Source: SZAS-79 sp031376265
Lineage (GTDB): Bacteria > Pseudomonadota > Gammaproteobacteria > Burkholderiales > SG8-39
DNA length: 17,913 bases
Reading direction: 5' to 3'
NCBI GenBank assembly: GCA_031376265.1
Contig: JANMDK010000106.1
Span: forward strand, 1 to 17,913
Positions 7,024 to 14,583 of the stretch are shown here, one piece after another. Each line of letters opens with the position of its first letter. Positions within the stretch are counted from its first letter, which is position 1. The notes beneath the pieces were generated by a model. That model had not been told where the DNA came from, made no database searches, and saw nothing but the letters and a program-made list of their open reading frames with translations. The position numbers and the translations under genes are program-made.

Positions 7024-7946
7024 TTTTTTCCGTTGCTGTACTGTTTGAGCTGGGCCTTGATGTCGGCAATCGCGCGCTCGATTTCGGCGTCGCTCATGTG
7101 GCCATCCTCGAAGCCCGGATCGGTTGCGGAGAAATCCTGCACGTCGGTCGGCAAATCGTGCGTGGGGACGGTGACCGGCGCCGAGGCGCCCGGCCGCCGC
7201 TGCGCTGCTTCCTCGCCCCACGCGATCGCGACCACCGAGAGGTTATCGCAATCGGCGCCGGCGCGAATCTCGGCTGCGGACATCAGCTCCGGCATCGCCT
7301 GGCTGAGGCTCTTCTCCACCAGCTTGCCGACGAGCTGGCGTTGCGTGAGCGGCCCCCAGAAGCCGTCCGAGCAAAGCAGGAGGATGTCGTCCTTGGCCAG
7401 CGGCGCGCTCGAGGTCGGCTCTACCTTGGGCGTGTGGCCGCCGCCGAGGCATTGCAGCAGCTTGTTGCGGTCGGGATGCGAGCTCACCGCCTCTTCGCGG
7501 ATGCGTCCCTGGTCGACGAGCTGCTGCACGCGCGTGTGGTCGCGCGAGCGCGTGAGCACGTTGCCGCGCCGGATCAGGTAGAAGCGCGAATCCCCCACGT
7601 GCGTCCACCATGCGATCCCGTCCTGCACCACGCAGGCCACGAGCGTGGTGCGCGGCGAGTCGGGCAGGTTGAGCTTCTTCGTGTACTCGTCGATCGCGGC
7701 GTGCACTCGGCCGATGCCCTTGAAGAGGAACAGGTCGGGATCGGGCAGGCGAGTCTGCGCATCGCGCTGGAATGCAGTGGCCAGCGTATCCACCGCGATC
7801 TGCGCGGCGACTTCTCCCATGAGGTGGCCGCCCATGCCGTCGGCGAGCACCAGCAGCAGCGAATCGCGCGTGTACCAGTGGCCGATGCGGTCCTGGTTGT
7901 AGGTGCGCCCGCCCACGCGACTGTCCTGGAAAATGGAGAATTTCAT
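7020..7946 (-). CDS. PP2C-family Ser/Thr protein phosphatase
   Basis: Metal-dependent phosphatase that should reverse the neighbouring kinase. 308 residues. PP2C motifs in order: NQDR with metal aspartate D19, LADGMGGH with D36, THVGDSRFY (115-123), LLCSDGFWG with D194, and CDNLSVVAI with D234-N235. The metal ligands look complete, so it should be active. After the domain (about residue 244) a 60-residue tail follows: an acidic, proline-rich linker and then a predicted helix ending in SNGKK. Such a tail is not part of the minimal PP2C fold and may dock a partner. It begins nine bases after the kinase stop and overlaps rph. Kinase-phosphatase pairs at this spot beside rph and yicC are, as I recall, common in betaproteobacteria. 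Confidence 0.93.
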   Translation of the reverse strand: MKFSIFQDSRVGGRTYNQDRIGHWYTRDSLLLVLADGMGGHLMGEVAAQIAVDTLATAFQRDAQTRLPDPDLFLFKGIGRVHAAIDEYTKKLNLPDSPRTTLVACVVQDGIAWWTHVGDSRFYLIRRGNVLTRSRDHTRVQQLVDQGRIREEAVSSHPDRNKLLQCLGGGHTPKVEPTSSAPLAKDDILLLCSDGFWGPLTQRQLVGKLVEKSLSQAMPELMSAAEIRAGADCDNLSVVAIAWGEEAAQRRPGASAPVTVPTHDLPTDVQDFSATDPGFEDGHMSDAEIERAIADIKAQLKQYSNGKK

Positions 7947-7955
7947 CGGTCGGCG

Positions 7956-8960
7956 CTATTTGCCCTGGGCCGGGCCGCCGGCGGCGGCCTTGTCAGCGCC
8001 CTCCGCGTCGTCCGGGCGTTTCGAGAAGCGCGAGAAGATTCCCTTGATCTGGTCCATGAGCGGCACCTCGCCTTTGTGGTCCGGGTCCTTCTGCCCGAGC
8101 AGCGCCTTTTGCAGCGCGAGCACGCTTTGCGGGCGCTCGAGATGGTCGAGCCGCATGCACCAGTCGATTGTGTCCAGCAATTTCGCGGTGTACTTGCCGC
8201 TCCAGACCTTGCGTGCGGGCTCGACCTTGTCCAACACTTGGCGTTTATCCGCAGGCTGCGGCGCATCCGCCGAAAGGCACGCATACATCGCCGCGCCGAC
8301 CGAATACATGTCGCTCCAAGGACCGAGGTTCTGGCGGTTGGCGTAATGCTCGGGGGACGCGTAGCCCGGCGTATACATCGGCGGCAGCTGGGTGCCTTCG
8401 GCCGTGAGCGTTTCGCGCGCGGCGCCGAAATCGATGAGCAGCGGCGAGCCGTCGTTGCGGACGTAGATGTTGCCGGGCTTGATGTCCAGGTGCAGCAGCT
8501 TGTGGGAATGCACTTCGCGCAGGCCGTTGAGCAACTGGCTGAACGTGCGGCGGATCCAGGCCTCCGATAACGGCCCGCGCCGGGCGACGATGTGCTCCTG
8601 CAGCGTGCGGCCGCGCTCGTAGCGCATGACCATGTACACGGTGTCGTTGGCGCGGAAGAAGTTGAGCACGCGCACTACGTTGGGATGCGAGAGAGTCGCC
8701 AGCGCGCGGCCCTCCTCGAAAAAGCATTTCATGCCGTAGCGGTAGATCGGCAGCTTCTCGTCCGGCACCACCGGCTTCACGTCGTCGCCGGTCCGCAGCG
8801 CAAGGGAGGCCGGGAGGTATTCCTTGATCGCCACCGGGGTCTCGTTCTCGTCGTGCGCAAGGTAGACGAACGAGAACCCACCCGACGCAAGCACGCGCAG
8901 GATCTTGTAATTTTCAAGCTGGAAGCCTTCCGGCAGAGACTGGTTGGCTTGGACGTTCAT
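7956..8960 (-). CDS. Soluble Hanks-type Ser/Thr protein kinase
   Basis: 334 residues with one kinase domain (about 18-290) and no membrane segment or external sensor domain, unlike PknB. Visible: glycine-rich loop SGGFSFVY (27-33), ATP lysine K46 in VAIKEYLP, catalytic loop HLDIKPGN with D159, DFG with D177, and GYASPEH (SPE in place of APE). The HRD arginine is leucine (L158), so it is a non-RD kinase, usually not switched on by activation-loop phosphorylation alone. The C-terminal 45 residues are charged and probably disordered. First gene of the minus-strand operon, read divergently from yicC. Substrates are unknown; the operon and the divergent spoT operon hint at RNA or nucleotide stress control, but that is inference. 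Confidence 0.93.
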   Translation of the reverse strand: MNVQANQSLPEGFQLENYKILRVLASGGFSFVYLAHDENETPVAIKEYLPASLALRTGDDVKPVVPDEKLPIYRYGMKCFFEEGRALATLSHPNVVRVLNFFRANDTVYMVMRYERGRTLQEHIVARRGPLSEAWIRRTFSQLLNGLREVHSHKLLHLDIKPGNIYVRNDGSPLLIDFGAARETLTAEGTQLPPMYTPGYASPEHYANRQNLGPWSDMYSVGAAMYACLSADAPQPADKRQVLDKVEPARKVWSGKYTAKLLDTIDWCMRLDHLERPQSVLALQKALLGQKDPDHKGEVPLMDQIKGIFSRFSKRPDDAEGADKAAAGGPAQGK

Positions 8961-9006
8961 CGGCGGGAATCGCGCGGGCGGCGGGAGCGGGACAGGTGCT
9001 GCGGAC

Positions 9007-9015
9007 TGTTATGAT
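9007..9015 (+). promoter_or_regulatory. Extended -10 promoter element for yicC-gmk-rpoZ-spoT
   Basis: TGTTATGAT matches the extended -10 form TGnTATGAT, 74 bases before the yicC ATG, in the 128-base gap between the divergent kinase and yicC genes. No good -35 box lies 17 bases upstream, which extended -10 promoters tolerate. I could not place a convincing promoter for the kinase on the other strand. Confidence 0.45.
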
Positions 9016-9088
9016 ACGCGCTTGGTCCGCGGGGGCTCGCGCAGTAGTGCACATTTGCCCCATATCAACCACTTCTCCAGTGCCCTCG

Positions 9089-9955
9089 ATGATCCACAGC
9101 ATGACCGGTTACGCCGCCGCATCGGCCGATATCAGCGGCGGGACGCTCAACATCGAAATGCGCTCGGTCAACTCGCGCTATCTCGACGTCCAGTTCCGCG
9201 TTGCCGACGAGCTGCGCATGCTGGAAGCGGGCTTGCGCGAGGCGATCACTTCGAAGCTTTCGCGCGGCAAGATCGATTGCCGCCTGTCGCTGTCGACCAC
9301 CGCGACCGGCCCGCGCGCGCAAGCGCTGAACGTCGAAGCGCTCGAGGAACTCGGCAAGTTGGCGGCCATAGTCAGGAAGGCGATGCCGGAGGCTGCGCCC
9401 CTGCGCACTGCGGACATCCTGCGCTGGCCGGGCGTGCTCGCCGAAGGGACGATTTCCGAGGCGGAGCTTCGCGAGCGGGCGGCCGCGCTCGGCGAAAAAG
9501 CGATAGGCGAACTCGTCGCAGCGCGCGCGCGCGAAGGCGCAAAGCTCGCGGGCGTAATCCTCGAGCGCGCAGCAGCAATGCGCAAGAGCGTCGCAGCCGT
9601 CGCGCCGTTCGTGCCCGAAGCCATTGCGGCCTACAAGGAAAAGATGGCGCTGCGCCTGCGTGAAGCTCTCGGCTCCGCCGACGATGAGCGCGTCGTGAAA
9701 GAGATCGCAGTGTTCGGCATCAAGATCGATGTCGACGAAGAGCTGCAGCGCCTCAATACCCACCTCTCCGAAGTGGAGCGCGTCGTTGCCAAGGGCGGCT
9801 CGGCCGGCAAGCGGCTCGACTTCCTCATGCAGGAGCTCAACCGCGAAGCCAATACGCTGGGCTCAAAGGCCGCATCGCAGGCGATTTCGGATTGCGCGCT
9901 CGAGCTCAAGCTGCTGATCGAGCAGATGCGCGAGCAGGTGCAGAACATTGAGTAA
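9089..9955 (+). CDS. yicC: YicC/YloC-family endoribonuclease
   Basis: 288 residues, matching the family length. It starts with the hallmark MIHSMTGYA and ends with the conserved QELNREANTLGSKA region followed by LIEQMREQVQNIE. The family is linked to RNA turnover and small-RNA decay in E. coli. I start it at the ATG at 9089; the frame is open upstream but homology begins here. No ribosome binding site is evident before it. The last eight bases overlap the gmk start, and yicC-gmk adjacency is widely conserved. First gene of the operon ending with spoT. Confidence 0.94.
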   Translation: MIHSMTGYAAASADISGGTLNIEMRSVNSRYLDVQFRVADELRMLEAGLREAITSKLSRGKIDCRLSLSTTATGPRAQALNVEALEELGKLAAIVRKAMPEAAPLRTADILRWPGVLAEGTISEAELRERAAALGEKAIGELVAARAREGAKLAGVILERAAAMRKSVAAVAPFVPEAIAAYKEKMALRLREALGSADDERVVKEIAVFGIKIDVDEELQRLNTHLSEVERVVAKGGSAGKRLDFLMQELNREANTLGSKAASQAISDCALELKLLIEQMREQVQNIE

Positions 9956-10571
9956 CCCGGCGCCCAAGGGCCTGCTGGTCGTGATCACCGCGCCGTCCGG
10001 CGCGGGCAAGTCCTCGCTCATCGGCGCGGCACTCAAGGCCGACCCGGCGCTGCGGCTTTCGGTGTCGTACACCACGCGCTCGCCGCGCCCCGGCGAACAG
10101 GACGGCCGCGAATACCACTTCGTCGACGAAAAGACCTTCATCGCGATGCTCGATCGGGGCGAATTCCTCGAATCGGCCGAAGTCCACGGGCATCGCTATG
10201 GCACATCGGAGGCCGCGATCAATCGCGAGCTCGCCTCCCATCACGACCTGATCCTCGAGATCGACTGGCAGGGCGCGCAGCAGGTGCGCTCCCTTTACCC
10301 TGATTGCATAGGGATTTTTATCCTGCCACCGTCGATCGAGGAGCTCGAGAGCCGCATGCAGAAGCGCGGGCAGGACACGCCCGAAGTCATCCGCCGCCGC
10401 ATGGCGGTCGCGAGGGAAGAGATCAGCCACTCGCCCGAGTTCAATTATGCTATTATTAACAAGGACTTCGATGAGGCCGCAAAAGACCTCCTCGCGATCA
10501 TCCGCAGCGCGCGCCTGGAGACTGGCAGGCAACTCGCGCAGCATCCGGAAATCTTCAAACTCGGGAACTAG
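9948..10571 (+). CDS. gmk: Guanylate kinase
   Basis: Phosphorylates GMP to GDP with ATP. 207 residues, normal length. P-loop APSGAGKSS (15-23), the GMP-binding SYTTRSPRPGEQDGREYHFV region, ILEIDWQGAQQV and the lid arginines in MQKRGQDTPEVIRRRM are present. The start is a TTG at 9948 inside the end of yicC, the only workable start: upstream in-frame codons hold none, and the next GTG would cut into the strand before the P-loop. AGCAGG lies upstream as a ribosome binding site. Its product feeds the GDP/GTP pool that SpoT-type enzymes use, and gmk-rpoZ-spoT is a conserved order. Confidence 0.95.
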   Translation: MSNPAPKGLLVVITAPSGAGKSSLIGAALKADPALRLSVSYTTRSPRPGEQDGREYHFVDEKTFIAMLDRGEFLESAEVHGHRYGTSEAAINRELASHHDLILEIDWQGAQQVRSLYPDCIGIFILPPSIEELESRMQKRGQDTPEVIRRRMAVAREEISHSPEFNYAIINKDFDEAAKDLLAIIRSARLETGRQLAQHPEIFKLGN

Positions 10572-10575
10572 ATCA

Positions 10576-10806
10576 ATGGCTCGCATTACTGTCGACGACT
10601 GTCTCAAACGCATTCCCAACCGCTTCCAGCTCACGCTCGCCGCGACCTACCGCGCGCGCCAGGTGAGCACCGGCGCCTCGGCGCTCGTGGAGCCGAACAA
10701 GGACAAGCCCACCGTGATCGCGCTGCGCGAAATCGCCAGCGGCAAGGTCGGCCTCGAAGTCCTCAAGAAGAACCCGGCTTCGCCGATGCCGGTCGCGACG
10801 CCCTGA
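10576..10806 (+). CDS. rpoZ: RNA polymerase omega subunit
   Basis: Small subunit that helps assemble RNA polymerase and forms part of a ppGpp binding site in proteobacteria. 76 residues, somewhat shorter than the E. coli protein. It begins MARITVDDCLKRIPNRFQL and carries LAATYRARQ and KPTVIALREIASGKVG, all typical. The ATG is four bases after the gmk stop. It sits directly before spoT, the usual pairing of the ppGpp receptor subunit with the ppGpp enzyme. Confidence 0.95.
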   Translation: MARITVDDCLKRIPNRFQLTLAATYRARQVSTGASALVEPNKDKPTVIALREIASGKVGLEVLKKNPASPMPVATP

Positions 10807-10814
10807 CCTAGAGC

Positions 10815-10858
10815 TGCCCGGCAAGCGGCCGGCGCGAGGGGGACCGCCGCTCCGGGCA
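10815..10858 (+). other. Nested inverted repeat in the rpoZ-spoT spacer
   Basis: The 95-base spacer holds TGCCCGG (10815-10821) and CCGGGCA (10852-10858), enclosing GCGGC (10825-10829) and GCCGC (10846-10850). Together they form a 12-pair stem with small bulges and a 16-base loop. No T-run follows, so it does not look like a terminator. It could be an RNA processing or stability element between the two genes, or chance in GC-rich DNA. Confidence 0.3.
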
Positions 10859-10901
10859 TCGAGACCCGCCCTTTCCGAAGCCCCAAGGAAGCCCTCCCCT
10901 C

Positions 10902-13031
10902 ATGGCTGCCGTCACCGCGCTCAACGAGGGCCTCTTCAAATACCTGAAGCCGACGGACATCGCCCGCCTCGGCGATGCGTACCGCTTCAGCGAAGCCGCC
11001 CACGCCGGCCAGACCCGGCAGTCGGGCGAGCCGTACATCTCGCACCCGCTCGCAGTCACCGAGATCCTCGCCGGCTGGCACATGGACAGCCAGGCGCTGA
11101 TGGCCGCGCTCCTGCACGACGTGATGGAGGACACCTCGGTCACCAAGGACGAGATTTCCGACACCTTCGGACGGCCGGTGGCCGAGCTGGTGGACGGCCT
11201 GTCCAAGCTCGACAAGATCGAGTTCCAGTCCGCCGAGGACGCGCAGGCCGAGAATTTCCGCAAGATGCTGCTGGCGATGGCGCGCGACGTGCGCGTCATC
11301 CTCATCAAGCTGGCCGACCGGCTGCACAACATGCGCACGCTCGGCGCCGTCTCGCAGGCCAAGAGAAAGCGGGTCGCGCGCGAGACGCGCGAAATCTACG
11401 CGCCGATCGCCAATCGCCTCGGACTGAACAACCTCTACCAGGAGCTCGAGGAGCTGTCCTTCGCGCACCTGTACCCGATGCGCCACCGCGTGCTCGCCAA
11501 GGCCACGCGCTCGGCGCGGGGCAACCGGCGCGAAGTGATCGGAAAGACGCAGGATGCGATCAGGAACCGCCTCGCCGACGCGGTCATCGAGTCCGCGGTC
11601 AACGGCCGCGAAAAGCACATCTACAGCACCTACAAGAAGATGATCGAGAAGCACCTCACCTTCTCCGAAGTTCACGACATCTACGGCTTTCGCGTCATCG
11701 TCAAGGAAGGCGTCCCGGCGTGTTACCTCGCCCTCGGCGCGCTGCACGGCTTGTACAAGCCGGTGCCGGGCAAGTTCAAGGACTACATCGCGATCCCCAA
11801 GGCCAACGGCTACCAGTCGCTGCACACCACGCTGATCGGGCCGTTCGGCACGCCGGTGGAGCTGCAGATCCGCACCGAGCAGATGCACCGCATCGCCGAA
11901 ACCGGGGTGGCTTCGCACTGGATGTACAAGGACGAGGCGGCCACGCTCTCGGACCTGCAGAAGAAGACGCACCAGTGGCTGCAGTCGCTGCTCGAGATCC
12001 AGAACCAGTCGGGCGATTCGGCGGAATTCCTCGAGCACATCAAGGTCGACCTGTTCCCGGACGAGGTCTACGTCTTCACGCCGCGCGGCAAGATCCTCTC
12101 GCTGCCGCGCGGAGCAACGGCGGTCGACATGGCCTACGCAGTGCACACCGACATCGGCAACCGCTGCGTCGCCGCGAAGGTCAATAGCGAGCTCGTGCCG
12201 CTGCGCACCGAGCTCAGGAACGGCGACCGCGTGGAGATCGTCACCGCGAGCCATGCCAAGCCCAGCCCCGGCTGGCTGCAGTTCGTGCGCACCGGCAAGG
12301 CTCGCTCGAACATCCGCCACTTCCTCAAGACGATGCAGTACGACGAGTCGGCCGCGCTTGGCGAGCGGCTGCTTGATCAGGCGCTCCGGCCGCTGGGCAT
12401 GTCCATCGGCGAGATCGACGCGCCGACCTGGGAGCGCGCCGTGCGCGACTCGGGCGCGCGCTCCCGGCAGGAAGTGCTCGCCGACATCGGCCTGGGCAAG
12501 CAGCTTCCGGCGGTCATGGCGCGGCGGCTGCTGCGCTTCCGCGAAGCCCCGAAGGAAGACGGCAAGGTCACCGCCAGGCTCATGGGCAGCGTCGTCATCC
12601 GCGGCACCGAAGGCATGGCCGTCCAGCTCGCCACCTGTTGCCGCCCGATTCCCGGCGACGAAATCGCCGGCTCGATCAAGAAAGGCCAGGGCCTGGTCGT
12701 GCACGCCGCCGACTGTCACCAGATCGAGCGCTCACGCAAGAACGAGCCGGACAACTGGATCGACGTCGAATGGGATCCGGCCACAGCCAAGCTGTTCCAG
12801 GCCGCGATTCAAGTCACCGTGACCAACCAGCGCGGGGTGCTCGCCAAGGTCGCGTCGGAAATCGCGGACGCCGGATCGAACATCGATTCGATCACCATGG
12901 ACGAGGACCGCTCCCTCTACACGACGATGCTCTTCGTGCTCGAAGTCGCCCACCGCCAGCACCTCGCACGCGTCATGCGCTCGCTGCGGCGGCTGCAGGA
13001 CGTGGTGAAGATCGCGAGGATGCGGGAATAA
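10902..13031 (+). CDS. spoT: Bifunctional (p)ppGpp synthetase/hydrolase SpoT (Rel family)
   Basis: 709 residues with the full Rel/SpoT layout. HD hydrolase domain: H48 (SHPLAVTEIL), H72-D73 in LLHDVMEDT, D139 in KLADRLHNMRTL; the metal site is intact, so hydrolysis is expected. Synthetase domain (about 235-345): GREKHIYSTYKKM, DIYGFRVIV, KDYIAIPKANGYQSLHT and VELQIRT. TGS domain about 388-448 (EVYVFTPRGKILSLPRGATAVDMAY). A conserved Cys-Cys segment (ATCCRPIPGD) and a C-terminal ACT domain (about 635-709) follow. The ATG at 10902 has AAGGAAG upstream. Last gene of its operon. The mobile-element junction begins 41 bases after the stop, yet the gene is complete. Confidence 0.96.
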   Translation: MAAVTALNEGLFKYLKPTDIARLGDAYRFSEAAHAGQTRQSGEPYISHPLAVTEILAGWHMDSQALMAALLHDVMEDTSVTKDEISDTFGRPVAELVDGLSKLDKIEFQSAEDAQAENFRKMLLAMARDVRVILIKLADRLHNMRTLGAVSQAKRKRVARETREIYAPIANRLGLNNLYQELEELSFAHLYPMRHRVLAKATRSARGNRREVIGKTQDAIRNRLADAVIESAVNGREKHIYSTYKKMIEKHLTFSEVHDIYGFRVIVKEGVPACYLALGALHGLYKPVPGKFKDYIAIPKANGYQSLHTTLIGPFGTPVELQIRTEQMHRIAETGVASHWMYKDEAATLSDLQKKTHQWLQSLLEIQNQSGDSAEFLEHIKVDLFPDEVYVFTPRGKILSLPRGATAVDMAYAVHTDIGNRCVAAKVNSELVPLRTELRNGDRVEIVTASHAKPSPGWLQFVRTGKARSNIRHFLKTMQYDESAALGERLLDQALRPLGMSIGEIDAPTWERAVRDSGARSRQEVLADIGLGKQLPAVMARRLLRFREAPKEDGKVTARLMGSVVIRGTEGMAVQLATCCRPIPGDEIAGSIKKGQGLVVHAADCHQIERSRKNEPDNWIDVEWDPATAKLFQAAIQVTVTNQRGVLAKVASEIADAGSNIDSITMDEDRSLYTTMLFVLEVAHRQHLARVMRSLRRLQDVVKIARMRE

Positions 13032-13033
13032 AA

Positions 13034-13059
13034 AAGGGCCCGGGATTAACCGGGCCCTT
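13034..13059 (-). terminator. Intrinsic terminator of the tRNA-Lys end, shared with the spoT end
   Basis: Perfect 10-bp stem AAGGGCCCGG / CCGGGCCCTT with a 6-base loop. On the minus strand the T-run TTTTTT begins within the end of the stem, a textbook terminator for the tRNA read on that strand. On the plus strand only a broken T-stretch follows, so it ends spoT less well. It begins three bases after the spoT stop. Confidence 0.8.
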
Positions 13060-13064
13060 CTCGG

Positions 13065-13114
13065 ATTTTGGAAGGCCGTGGCGGGTTCGAACCGCCGACC
13101 AACGGATTAAAAGT
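13065..13114 (-). repeat. Attachment site copy 1: displaced 3' part of tRNA-Lys(UUU)
   Basis: On the minus strand this is the tRNA from the anticodon loop (CTTTTAA, anticodon UUU) through TCCG, the variable loop TTGGTC, T-arm GGCGG-TTCGAAC-CCGCC, the acceptor 3' strand ACGGCCT, and CCA. The D-arm and acceptor 5' strand are missing: the bases to the right do not fold as tRNA. It shares 42 identical bases (13073-13114) with copy 2, and 49 of 50 over the whole span. The one difference is the discriminator base, T here and the normal A in copy 2. I read it as the chromosomal 3' end pushed away by integration and now decaying. Confidence 0.8.
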
Positions 13115-13280
13115 CGATCAGGAACGCTCTCGCATCGCTTGCCAAGTACGACAAGTTAAACATAAAGCCGCCTGAACCTATAGCAATCGGGGTCTGTCCG
13201 ACACAAAACTGGCACATCGTCCAAAGAATTCTGACGTGTTACGCTTTCAGGACACCGATCGGGATCTTGGTATCAGCCAT

Positions 13281-14333
13281 ATGCCTAAATCAGATAAAGC
13301 CGTGGATAGCGCTTCATTACAAGGCCCCTCACAAGGGCCTTCGCGAGTGCAAAGTGTATTCATAGATATTGTCGGTTTTACAAAGGATCGTAGTGTCGAA
13401 GCGCAATCCGATGTAGTGGCGACCTTAAACAGGGTCGTCACTGAATCGGTAGTTTCACTGCAGATTGATCCTAATGACGTAATTTTCCTGCCTACCGGCG
13501 ACGGAATGGCAATAGCTTTAGTCGATGTTAAAGGGCTTGATTTACATTTGCGTCTCGCGCTCGAACTGCTTCGGCTCACAAGTGCGCACAACAACACGGA
13601 GAAAGACGAATCTCGCCGATTTGATCTTCGGATAGGGATAAATGAAAACATCGACAACGTACTGACAGATATCAATGGAAGGCGAAACGTAGCCGGAGAT
13701 GGAATATCAATGGCTCAGCGCATTATGGATCAGGGGGACGCCGGACAAATTTTGGTAGGAAGCACCGTATTCGAAACACTCAGACATCGAGAGAAGTATC
13801 TGAAGGCGTTTCGCGGATACGTTGCTAAAGCGAAACATGAACGGCAATTCAGCGTCTACCAGTTCATATCAGAAGGAATCGACGGTCTACAAACAACCGT
13901 GCCGACGGCGTTTAAGAATAAAGACGTCGGAGAACCTAAATTTTCTCCAATTGTTGCTAGTTTCATTGCGCTTGCTCACTTCTACCGAGCCGCGATTCTC
14001 AAGTTTCCAAAGCGACCCATAAGGAACGACGCCGCGACATTGCTGCTTTTTCATTTGGCACAGGACGCTGTAGCGGAAAGTGAAGCGGGCGAACACGAAA
14101 CAGCTCGGAAGAGAGCGCTTGGTCCCGAGAAGGCTAGCTTTGAGGATCGTTATGCGATTTATGTTGAGCTGCCAACTATAGTGATCCTCGATCTACTTAA
14201 ATTTGTTAAGCAGTCTTACTTCTTACCTTACCTGCATCATTTTGAAGTCTCGGAATGCACGTTCGTCAAGGTGAGCGCATTGAATAAACTAAAGTCGGAA
14301 TACCCGCACATCGCAAAGAGCGTAAATATTTGA
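13281..14333 (+). CDS. Class III nucleotide cyclase-like protein, non-purine residue pattern (possible PycC-like)
   Basis: 350 residues from the ATG at 13281. Residues about 23-195 form a class III cyclase domain: metal aspartates D29 (FIDIVGFT) and D74 (LPTGDGMAIA), RIGIN, GDGISMAQR and QILVGSTVFETL. The positions that select purine in adenylate cyclases are changed: lysine is L70 and aspartate is R134. The transition-state asparagine is S143, while the arginine R147 stays. So it should bind and cyclise some nucleotide but probably not ATP in the usual way. The C-terminal 155 residues are helical and unrecognised, without a clear membrane segment. Stand-alone cyclases of this kind make cCMP or cUMP in Pycsar anti-phage systems, but no effector gene lies beside it. 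GC is about 45%. A GTG at 13236 or at 13344 is also a possible start. A 7-bp inverted repeat (13321-13327, 13335-13341) lies in its first codons. Confidence 0.75.
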   Translation: MPKSDKAVDSASLQGPSQGPSRVQSVFIDIVGFTKDRSVEAQSDVVATLNRVVTESVVSLQIDPNDVIFLPTGDGMAIALVDVKGLDLHLRLALELLRLTSAHNNTEKDESRRFDLRIGINENIDNVLTDINGRRNVAGDGISMAQRIMDQGDAGQILVGSTVFETLRHREKYLKAFRGYVAKAKHERQFSVYQFISEGIDGLQTTVPTAFKNKDVGEPKFSPIVASFIALAHFYRAAILKFPKRPIRNDAATLLLFHLAQDAVAESEAGEHETARKRALGPEKASFEDRYAIYVELPTIVILDLLKFVKQSYFLPYLHHFEVSECTFVKVSALNKLKSEYPHIAKSVNI

Positions 14334-14346
14334 TTGCTGTACCTAA

Positions 14347-14574
14347 GGATTGCTCAAGGACTTGCGCCACACTTGGGCGAGCTGGCACGCGCAGAACGGT
14401 ACACCTCTGAACGTCCTCCAAGAAATGGGAGGATGGGAGACAGGCAGCATGGTTAGGCGATATGCGCACCTTTCACCCGCGCACCTGAAGCAAGATGCAG
14501 AAACGGTTGCCGGAATGCTTATCGACACAATTCCGGCACAGTCGCCCAAAGAAAAAGGCCCTAGCCGGAGCTAG
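14347..14574 (+). pseudogene. C-terminal remnant of a tyrosine site-specific integrase
   Basis: 75 codons matching the last part of the catalytic domain: LKDLRHTWASWHAQNGTPL with the box II arginine, LQEMGGW, and the nucleophile tyrosine in MVRRYAHLSP, then a short polar tail. A TAA at 14344-14346 sits in frame just upstream, and the 250 or more residues expected before this point are absent, so the gene was cut by a deletion that joined it to the end of the cyclase gene. The stop codon lies inside the terminator hairpin, 18 bases from the 42-bp attachment repeat, as expected for an integrase that targets this tRNA. Confidence 0.85.
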
Positions 14575-14580
14575 AGCCTT
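14555..14580 (-). terminator. Element-borne terminator for the restored tRNA-Lys
   Basis: On the minus strand, an 11-pair stem AAGGCTCTAGC / GCTAGGGCCTT with a TCCG loop and one U-G pair, followed by TTTCTTT. It stands four bases beyond CCAAAAT of attachment copy 2, the same layout as the terminator beside copy 1 but a different stem sequence. The element thus seems to bring both the tRNA 3' half and a terminator for it. It also overlaps the last codons of the integrase remnant. Confidence 0.75.
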
Positions 14581-14583
14581 GAA

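Noticed and set aside
7098..8570. 490-codon plus-strand frame opposite the phosphatase and kinase
   Set aside because: Antisense shadow of two motif-complete genes; no recognisable domain.
10647..12719. 690-codon open frame on the minus strand opposite rpoZ and spoT
   Set aside because: It mirrors the high-GC coding strand of spoT, a clear Rel family gene, and its sequence is low-complexity His/Arg/Leu/Val-rich with no motif.
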